The notes beneath the pieces were generated by a model, which searched no databases, was not told where the DNA came from, and worked only from the letters and a program-made list of their open reading frames with translations. Both the position numbers and the translations under genes were made by a program. A DNA stretch of 12,709 nucleotides, from positions 1 through 12,709 of the forward strand of contig CATPBY010000263.1 in NCBI GenBank assembly GCA_955652845.1, in the 5' to 3' direction. Origin of the DNA: an uncultured Terriglobales bacterium (lineage in GTDB: Bacteria; Acidobacteriota; Terriglobia; Terriglobales; Acidobacteriaceae). Each line of letters starts with the position of its first letter. The first letter of the stretch is position 1. Below are positions 7,632-12,709 of the stretch, one piece after another.

Positions 7632-7753
7632 CGTCATCCCGAGCTACGCGAGGGATCCTGCGTGTAGCTTGGTACATCGTATCGTGGAGGTGCGGTGAGG
7701 ATCCACGCGAGATCCCTCTCTCCGCCTGAAAAGCGGCTTCGCTCGGGATGACG
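7632..7753. repeat. 122-bp inverted-repeat element between convergent genes
   Basis: The ends are a perfect 13-bp inverted repeat: CGTCATCCCGAGC at 7632-7644 and its complement at 7741-7753. A second inverted pair, GAGGGATC at 7650-7657 and GATCCCTC at 7711-7718, lies inside. A small CCGC/GCGG hairpin sits near the right end. The element occupies most of the 197-base gap between the stop codons of the Oar-like and M56 genes. It is too short to code for a transposase, so it resembles a REP-like or miniature mobile element of the 'GTCATCCCGAGC' type. It could also act as a bidirectional transcript end. Confidence 0.8.
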
Positions 7754-7787
7754 AAGAGGCCGGGATGAAGCAATAAAAGGGAACTTC

Positions 7788-8735
7788 CTACCGCATGAGC
7801 CACTCGGTAGCGCGATGTAGCTGGATCAGCAAGGCATGATAAGACAGCGCGACGTACACGATTGTGCCCAGCCCTGGCACGAGCGCATACCATAGATGGA
7901 ATCGATCAGTGGAAGTACGCTCTTCTTCCCATGCGACCAGCCGTTCGACACGGGCGCAAATCTCTGCGGTCGAGTTGGACAACAAGGCAGTAGTAAAGGA
8001 GGGCGACGGGAGTGGCGCAATGCACGATAGCTTGATCAGGGCTGAGGCGAGGTCAAGCGCCTCGCTGGCATTAGAGACTGCCGCATCATCGGCCGCCATT
8101 TCCGCTGCTTCCAACCACGCTCTCTCCAGCCCAACCATCCTGGGGAAAACGCAAAGGCTGAAAAGAAGCTTCTTAAAATTGTCCCTGCGGCTTACATGTG
8201 CCATCTCATGTTTTAGCGCTGTTCGAAGCTCAGACCTCGTCAAAACCGCCGCCGCGGTCTCCGACAGCAGCACTCGCGGCTTCAAAATACCGGCAACTGT
8301 CAGGGCAGGTATCGCTCTGCTGCTACTGAATAAGGGCACGGCCCCCGCAGGGTCAATCGCCGAGCCCTGACGCAACCAGGCAGCCACAATTCGTGACGTC
8401 GTGACCTGCGCTGCAGTTGCCTTAACAACACCAACCGTCAACAGAATCAGGCCGCATAATCCCAACCCCAGGGGGATCGCACCAATCGGCTCATCGATAG
8501 AATGGGGTTCTAACAATAAGAATGAGGGAACCATGAGCCCAAAAGTGACCAGGCCTGACAAAACGATTGGCAGGATCCGTAACCCAAACAAAAGATTCGC
8601 CGCAAGGCTCGGCGAAAACCGCGAGCAAACTCGCTTTGCCGCTTGCCCTCCCCAGGCAGCGAGAACGGAAAGAACAGCGTACAGCAGCACGAATACCGCG
8701 AACGAGAGAGCCATGCCACGCGCTGCGAACATCAT
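7788..8735 (-). CDS. M56-family membrane metallopeptidase (BlaR1-like, no sensor domain)
   Basis: This is a 315-residue integral-membrane zinc protease of the M56 (BlaR1/MecR1) family, expected to relieve repression by the neighbouring BlaI-type protein after a signal. Hydrophobic segments lie at about 8-30, 48-75 and 84-107. The cytoplasmic-facing zincin core follows, with 'LTRSELRTALKHEMAHVSRRDN' spanning about 165-186 (HExxH at 176-180) and 'EMAADDAAV' (E212, D216), matching the ExxAD glutamate ligand region. A last hydrophobic segment (281-303) is followed by only about a dozen residues. BlaR1 proper carries a penicillin-binding sensor of roughly 250 residues after this segment; here it is absent, so how a stimulus is sensed is unknown. 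The ATG overlaps the upstream repressor stop codon as ATGA, which implies translational coupling. The gene ends 35 bases from the inverted-repeat element. Confidence 0.88.
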   Translation of the reverse strand: MMFAARGMALSFAVFVLLYAVLSVLAAWGGQAAKRVCSRFSPSLAANLLFGLRILPIVLSGLVTFGLMVPSFLLLEPHSIDEPIGAIPLGLGLCGLILLTVGVVKATAAQVTTSRIVAAWLRQGSAIDPAGAVPLFSSSRAIPALTVAGILKPRVLLSETAAAVLTRSELRTALKHEMAHVSRRDNFKKLLFSLCVFPRMVGLERAWLEAAEMAADDAAVSNASEALDLASALIKLSCIAPLPSPSFTTALLSNSTAEICARVERLVAWEEERTSTDRFHLWYALVPGLGTIVYVALSYHALLIQLHRATEWLMR

Positions 8736-9187
8736 GACCTCCGCTCCCGCTTTGACTGGGAGCCTTTTTGTTGGCTCCGCAATTCCCGCCGTTTCCTTTC
8801 CACAAGGTCCTGCAAATCATCGAGTGACTTGGTATCGTGCCCGCTCAGAATTTCGACCAGATAGGAGAGTGGTAAGCGCGAGGAAGAATCGGGACCGAAC
8901 AGTTGCGAAATAGCATTCTCCGCTGCCATTTTCTGCAACTCTTCCAGAGTATAACGCGGCGAATAGCGAAACGCTTTACCTTCAGCTACCCGGCTGAGCA
9001 CGCGCTTCTTATATAGGCGGTCGAGCGTCGTCATCACGGTCGTGTAGGCGAGTTTGTGATCGCCCTCATCGACCAACTCTCGGACCGTGGCGCTGCCGCG
9101 GGTCCACAGATCCTGAAGCAGCCGCTGTTCCAGAGGACCTAGCAGTTTTCCCGCAAACGGCTGGAATGCGCCAAAAATTCTCTTCAT
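8732..9187 (-). CDS. BlaI/MecI-family transcriptional repressor
   Basis: This is a 151-residue winged-helix repressor of the BlaI/MecI (Penicillinase_R) family. The DNA-binding domain covers about 15-82, with 'LGPLEQRLLQDLW' (16-28), 'ATVRELVDEG' (33-42), the recognition-helix region 'LAYTTVMTTLDRLYKKRVLSR' spanning about 46-66, and the wing 'EGKAFRYSPR' (69-78). The C-terminal dimerisation tail, 'SLDDLQDLVERKRREL' (121-136), has the family's leucine pattern and ends in a very basic stretch. The length is slightly greater than MecI because of that tail. ATG 9187 is the natural start, 58 bases after the purF stop. Its stop overlaps the M56 start by ATGA, and members of such pairs normally repress their own operon. 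A short AGAT-AGA-ATCT dyad at 9204-9214 could be an operator. The regulated genes other than the pair itself are unknown. Confidence 0.93.
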   Translation of the reverse strand: MKRIFGAFQPFAGKLLGPLEQRLLQDLWTRGSATVRELVDEGDHKLAYTTVMTTLDRLYKKRVLSRVAEGKAFRYSPRYTLEELQKMAAENAISQLFGPDSSSRLPLSYLVEILSGHDTKSLDDLQDLVERKRRELRSQQKGSQSKRERRS

Positions 9188-9203
9188 ACCAATCTTCGAC
9201 TCC

Positions 9204-9214
9204 AGATTCTATCT
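9204..9214 (-). promoter_or_regulatory. Candidate operator dyad upstream of the BlaI-type gene
   Basis: AGAT and ATCT flank a 3-base centre, 17 to 27 bases upstream of the repressor ATG and overlapping a possible TAGAAT -10 element. It does not match the classical BlaI operator (TACA/TGTA dyad), so it is offered only as the best dyad in the 58-base gap. Confidence 0.2.
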
Positions 9215-9245
9215 TAGGTGGAGGAAAAACGAATAAAGTCTGCAG

Positions 9246-10679
9246 TCAACACTTGCCGGTGGTTGCGGCCGGATGAACCTCATCCACGTTGACCCAGTTG
9301 GTGGGATAAACCCCGGTATAGCAGGCAGTGCAATAGGTAGTCTTCTCGCCGTCGGCGCAGGCTTTTTTCATGCCCTCGAGCGAGAGATAAGCCAGGGAAT
9401 CGGCGCCGATAAACTCACGAATCTCTGCCACCGAATTATTGGCCGCGATCAGTTCTTTCTTGGACGGTGTGTCCACTCCGTAGAAACAGGGCGAGACCGT
9501 AGGTGGGCAGGAAATGCGCATATGCACTTCCCGCGCGCCGGCGCTGCGGACCATACGCACGATCTTGCGGCTGGTTGTACCGCGCACGATAGAGTCGTCG
9601 ATCAGCACCACGCGTTTTCCCTCCAGTAATGTGCGCACCGGATTCAGCTTGAGCTTCACTCCGAAGTCGCGGACGGTTTGTCGCGGTTCGATGAAGGTTC
9701 GCCCCACATAGTGATTGCGAATCAGCCCGAAGCGAAAAGGAATCCCGCTCTCAGCTGCGTAACCCACGGCCGCTGTGACCCCGGAGTCGGGCACCGGGAC
9801 CACGACATCGGCTTCAGCGGGCGCTTCCCGCGCCAGTTGCCTTCCCAACGCTTCACGGCTGGTTTGCACCGGACGCCCGAATACCATGCTGTCGGGACGC
9901 GAGAAGTAAACGTGCTCGAAGATGCAACTCGATTGCGGAGCTGGCCGGGCGTACCGGTGTGAAGTGATTCCTTCCGCGCCCACGGCAATCAGTTCACCCG
10001 GCTCAACATCGCGCTCGAAAGTCGCTCCAATAAGATCAAACGCGCAGGTTTCCGAAGCGCACACGACCGTGTCCTGGGTTTCACCCGGCAGTCTGGGAAT
10101 CCTTCCCAGGGCCAGCGGACGAAAACCACGTGGATCGCGTGCCGCGAAAATCCGGTCGGGACTGATCATCACCAGCGAAAACGCGCCTTCCACCTGCCGC
10201 AGCGCGTCGGCCATCGCCCCCGGCAGCGTCTGTTCCCTGGACAAAGCGATGAGGTGAACAATCACCTCCGTATCGCTGTTGGTCTGGAAGATTGATCCCC
10301 GGCCTTCGAGCCGGTGGCGAATCTCTTGCGCGTTCACCAGATTTCCATTGTGTGCCAGTGCCATGATGCCCTTATTCGATTGCACCATGATAGGCTGCGC
10401 GTTCAGCAACGAAGAGTCCCCGGCAGTCGAATAGCGGGTGTGCCCAATGGCCAGCCGGCCGCGCATCTTGGACAACACATCTTCAGTAAAGATGTCCGCC
10501 ACCAGGCCCATGTCGCGATAAGGCCGAAGCGCCAGGCCATCCGAGGTCACAATGCCTGCCGACTCCTGTCCCCGGTGCTGCAGCGCATGCAGTCCCAGAT
10601 AGGCAAGTTTCTCCGCCTCAGGGTGACCGTAAATTGCCACTACACCGCACTCATCCCGGAATTTGTCGGAAGAAAGCAT
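9246..10679 (-). CDS. purF: Amidophosphoribosyltransferase
   Basis: PurF makes 5-phosphoribosylamine from PRPP and glutamine, the first committed step of de novo purine synthesis, in the cytoplasm. The 477-residue product has a ten-residue propeptide, which implies autocleavage to expose the catalytic Cys11 in 'RDECGVVAIYGH' (8-19). The Ntn glutaminase domain includes 'ALQHRGQESAGI' (32-43), 'GHTRYSTAG' (79-87) and 'AHNGNLVN' (109-116). The phosphoribosyltransferase domain carries 'VVPVPDSG' (293-300) and the PRPP loop 'VVLIDDSIVRGTTSRK' (357-372). Cys252, Cys398, Cys450 and Cys453 (the last two in 'CTACYTGVYP') match the four 4Fe-4S ligands of the Bacillus-type enzyme, so an iron-sulfur form is likely. 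An AGGTG precedes ATG 10679. It lies 81 bases downstream of purL on the same strand. Nothing is missing. Confidence 0.98.
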   Translation of the reverse strand: MLSSDKFRDECGVVAIYGHPEAEKLAYLGLHALQHRGQESAGIVTSDGLALRPYRDMGLVADIFTEDVLSKMRGRLAIGHTRYSTAGDSSLLNAQPIMVQSNKGIMALAHNGNLVNAQEIRHRLEGRGSIFQTNSDTEVIVHLIALSREQTLPGAMADALRQVEGAFSLVMISPDRIFAARDPRGFRPLALGRIPRLPGETQDTVVCASETCAFDLIGATFERDVEPGELIAVGAEGITSHRYARPAPQSSCIFEHVYFSRPDSMVFGRPVQTSREALGRQLAREAPAEADVVVPVPDSGVTAAVGYAAESGIPFRFGLIRNHYVGRTFIEPRQTVRDFGVKLKLNPVRTLLEGKRVVLIDDSIVRGTTSRKIVRMVRSAGAREVHMRISCPPTVSPCFYGVDTPSKKELIAANNSVAEIREFIGADSLAYLSLEGMKKACADGEKTTYCTACYTGVYPTNWVNVDEVHPAATTGKC

Positions 10680-10699
10680 TCACCTAAAGCTCACGTAAG

Positions 10700-10720
10700 G
10701 GACGGGCGCCTCGCCTGTCC
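10700..10720 (-). repeat. GC-rich palindrome in the purL-purF gap
   Basis: GGACGGGCG (10700-10708) pairs with CGCCTGTCC (10712-10720) through nine positions, one of them a G-T type mismatch, across a CCT loop. It resembles the palindrome inside prmC at 3862-3881. In the purL-purF transcript it would form a strong hairpin about 20 bases before the purF start. Confidence 0.65.
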
Positions 10721-10724
10721 ATGC

Positions 10725-10738
10725 CGAGCAACCGCTCG
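10725..10738 (-). repeat. Second small hairpin in the purL-purF gap
   Basis: CGAGC (10725-10729) and GCTCG (10734-10738) form a perfect 5-bp stem with a 4-base loop, directly next to the larger palindrome. There is no T-run, so a simple intrinsic terminator is unlikely; transcript processing or stability is possible. Confidence 0.4.
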
Positions 10739-10760
10739 ACAATTGTCATTGCGGGTCACT

Positions 10761-12709
10761 TTATGAATGTGCCACGTCCGTCTCGGCCCGCAGCGCCTTC
10801 TCCAGCGCACCATCATATTCATCCCGCAATTCAGCAACCAGCCCCGACACCACCACCCGACCATCGAGCTTGATTTCGACCTGTTCGGGAACTGTTTCCC
10901 CAATCTCTTCCGCCGCTACACCATGCTTGTCCGCTGCCATTTGGATTTCGGCCAGCTTACCATGCTCGCAGGAGATCACCACCCGGCTGGCATCTTCGCC
11001 AAAAAGGACAAACTTCGAAGGCAGTCCATGCGAAAGCAGATTCACTTTCAGCCCTGCCCCTTGACCAAACGCCGATTCCGCCAGCGCCACCGCAATCCCT
11101 CCATCGGAGCAGTCATGCGCGGACTCAAGCAGGCCGCTCCGGGCCATCTCTACCAGCGCCCTCTGGAGTGCAGCCTCTTTTTCCAACTCCAGCACCGGGG
11201 GATACCCCCAAAGCGCGCCGAGGATTTCTTTAGCGTACTCCGATGAGCCGAACTCGGATTCTGCATCGGTAACATCTCCCGGCTCGCAGGCTCGCAGCAG
11301 AACAATCGCTCGTCCCGAGCCGCGGAAATCCAGGCCCACAGCTTTGTGCACATCTTCGAACAGTCCGACGACCCCCAGCACAGGCGTGGGATAAATCCCC
11401 TCGCCCAGGGTTTCGTTATAAAAGCTGACATTGCCCCCGGTGATGGGGACTTCCAGTTCCTCGCAAGCCTTGGTAATGCCGTCGACCACCTGGGAAAACT
11501 GCCACATGATGTGTGGCTTCTCCGGATTGCCGAAATTGAGACAGTTAGTCGCGCCCACCGGCGTCGCCCCCGTGCACGCCACATTGCGGGCAGCTTCAGC
11601 AACGGCATGCATCGCTCCCAGCCGCGGATCGAGATAACACCAGCGTCCATTGCCATCAAGCGCCATTGCCAGACCACGCTGCGAACCTTTAATTCGTATC
11701 ACTCCCGCGTCGCCCGCGCCCGGCCCCTCGACGGTATTGGTTTGCACCATGTGATCATACTGTTGCCACACCCAGCGCTTTCCGCAAATATTCGGACTTG
11801 CCAGCAAGCGTTTCAGATCATCCGTCAGATTTTCCGCCGCTGTTAGCTTGATATGCGCCGGCACTTCCCGCGGAACCGGTGGCTCCCAGCGTTGCAGCGG
11901 ACGCTTGTAGACCGGCGCATCGTCGGTCAGCGCCTGGTTGGGAATCTCGACGACAACCTTTCCGTGTTCGAGAACCCGTAGCTTGCCGTCATCAGTGACT
12001 CGACCGACTTTCGCCGCATCAAGACCCCATTTCTCGAATACACGGAACACTTCGTGCTCCCGCCCATGCTGCGCCACCAGCAGCATGCGCTCCTGCGACT
12101 CGCTGAGCATGATCTCGTAAGGGGTCATGCCTGTTTCGCGCTGCGGCACCCGGTCCAGTTCAATTTCAATGCCTACATGCCCACGCGCCCCCATCTCACA
12201 AGTCGAACACGTCAGCCCGGCAGCACCCATGTCCTGAATGCCAGCGATTGCGCCCGTCTGCATGGCTTCCAGGCAAGCTTCGAGCAGCAATTTTTCGAGA
12301 AAGGGATCACCCACTTGGACGTTGGGCCGCTTGGCCTCAGAAGTCTCGCTGAATTCTTCGCTGGCCATGGTCGCGCCGTGAATTCCGTCGCGCCCAGTTT
12401 TCGCCCCAACATAAATTACAGGATTACCCACACCAGAGGCTTTCGCATAGAAAATCTGGTCGCGCCGCACCAGGCCGAGGGCGAAAGCATTCACCAGCGG
12501 ATTGCCAGAGTAACAAGCTTCAAACCTGGTTTCACCACCTAGATTCGGTACACCAAAACAATTTCCATAAGAAGCAATCCCGCTGACCACACCCTCCAGC
12601 AAAGAATGATTCTTGCGTATCTCTGCTTGCGTAGGGACAGCCGCCGCCGGCGGCCCAACCGACCGCAGTTCGGCGCTACTGCTCGCGGTTTTTAACTGAG
12701 TGACAGGAC
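10761..12709 (-). CDS. purL: Phosphoribosylformylglycinamidine synthase II (5' end missing)
   Basis: PurL converts FGAR to FGAM with ATP and glutamine-derived ammonia, the fourth step of de novo purine synthesis. The downstream character fits the small PurL that works with PurS and PurQ, neither of which is in this window. The last 648 residues are visible, and the reading frame is open to base 12709, so the real start is off the right edge. Visible motifs, in order: 'YGNCFGVPNLGGETRF' (about 47-62), 'VGAKTGRDGIHGATMAS' (about 100-116), 'QVGDPFLEKLL' (about 131-141), 'GIQDMGAAGLTCS' (about 156-168), 'MLSESQERML' (about 200-209), and in the second half 'NCLNFGNPEKP', 'TGGNVSFYNE' and 'AHDCSDGGIAVALAES'. 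The first 35 visible residues are Ala/Pro-rich and unlike the family, forming an apparent linker insertion. TTG 12602 is internal and not the start. purF follows 81 bases downstream. Confidence 0.97.
   Translation of the reverse strand, partial: PVTQLKTASSSAELRSVGPPAAAVPTQAEIRKNHSLLEGVVSGIASYGNCFGVPNLGGETRFEACYSGNPLVNAFALGLVRRDQIFYAKASGVGNPVIYVGAKTGRDGIHGATMASEEFSETSEAKRPNVQVGDPFLEKLLLEACLEAMQTGAIAGIQDMGAAGLTCSTCEMGARGHVGIEIELDRVPQRETGMTPYEIMLSESQERMLLVAQHGREHEVFRVFEKWGLDAAKVGRVTDDGKLRVLEHGKVVVEIPNQALTDDAPVYKRPLQRWEPPVPREVPAHIKLTAAENLTDDLKRLLASPNICGKRWVWQQYDHMVQTNTVEGPGAGDAGVIRIKGSQRGLAMALDGNGRWCYLDPRLGAMHAVAEAARNVACTGATPVGATNCLNFGNPEKPHIMWQFSQVVDGITKACEELEVPITGGNVSFYNETLGEGIYPTPVLGVVGLFEDVHKAVGLDFRGSGRAIVLLRACEPGDVTDAESEFGSSEYAKEILGALWGYPPVLELEKEAALQRALVEMARSGLLESAHDCSDGGIAVALAESAFGQGAGLKVNLLSHGLPSKFVLFGEDASRVVISCEHGKLAEIQMAADKHGVAAEEIGETVPEQVEIKLDGRVVVSGLVAELRDEYDGALEKALRAETDVAHS
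12643..12654 (-). repeat. 12-bp GC palindrome in the PurL linker
   Basis: GCCGCCGGCGGC is a perfect palindrome lying within the segment that encodes the Pro-Pro-Ala-Ala-Ala stretch of the atypical PurL linker. It may be a remnant of an inserted GC-rich repeat or only the result of Ala/Pro codons. Confidence 0.35.

Noticed and set aside
7632..7753. Insertion sequence with transposase
   Set aside because: At 122 bp there is no room for a transposase, and no coding frame of that kind is present; kept only as a non-coding repeat.
7615..7893. Minus-strand open frame of 92 codons over the inverted-repeat element
   Set aside because: It overlaps the 3' end of the M56 gene in another frame and its sequence (including 'VIPSEA') comes from the repeat itself; it is a typical spurious ORF.
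7864..8913. Plus-strand frames opposite the M56 and BlaI-type genes (7864-8370 and 8401-8913)
   Set aside because: They are shadows of the confident minus-strand genes; Ser/Arg/Thr-rich composition and no motif.
10680..10760. Purine riboswitch or PurR box between purL and purF
   Set aside because: The gap is explained by two hairpins and lacks the conserved three-way-junction purine riboswitch pattern; no dyad like a known PurR box was seen.
10761..12602. TTG at 12602 as the start of purL
   Set aside because: The frame remains open to the window edge and TTG 12602 falls just before the conserved 'LEGVVSGIASYGNC' core, so the N-terminal part must lie upstream.

Overview
The window looks like a chromosomal segment of an Acidobacteriota bacterium. 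This is inferred from three things. There is a 1010-residue Oar-like outer-membrane protein with an N-terminal carboxypeptidase-regulatory-like domain. There is a BlaI/M56 pair of the kind abundant in that phylum. GC-rich palindromic repeats and a 'GTCATCCCGAGC' type inverted repeat lie between and inside otherwise ordinary housekeeping genes. The DNA is moderately GC-rich by eye. No tRNA, rRNA, CRISPR array, insertion sequence or phage gene was found, and no gap between genes exceeds 200 bases.

Layout. Positions 1-1207 (minus strand) hold the first 402 residues of an ATP-dependent DNA ligase whose C-terminus lies off the left edge. From the divergent 71-base gap, three plus-strand genes follow: a DUF1385 (YqhQ-like) membrane protein, peptide chain release factor 1 (prfA) and the release-factor glutamine methyltransferase (prmC). 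prfA and prmC form a functional couple, because PrmC methylates the GGQ glutamine of RF1. DUF1385 is a frequent but unexplained neighbour of such genes. Next is the Oar-like TonB-dependent receptor family protein (4558-7590), alone on the plus strand.

The right half is on the minus strand and is read from right to left: purL (N-terminus off the right edge), purF, a BlaI/MecI-type repressor, and a short M56-family membrane metallopeptidase. purL and purF carry out steps 4 and 1 of de novo purine synthesis. The BlaI and M56 genes overlap by ATGA and look like a signalling pair in which the M56 protease inactivates the repressor. The M56 protein lacks any large extracellular sensor domain. The M56 gene and the Oar-like gene converge on a 197-base gap that holds a 122-base element with perfect 13-bp inverted ends.

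The genes are mostly conventional. The points worth a second look are the small repeats (a 14-base-period tandem repeat abutting the prfA start, a GC palindrome inside prmC with a sibling in the purL-purF gap, and the 122-bp inverted-repeat element), the sensor-less BlaI/M56 pair next to purF, an extra linker segment in PurL, and the uncharacterised DUF1385 protein beside the translation-termination genes. I did not find convincing evidence of a wholly new multi-gene system.
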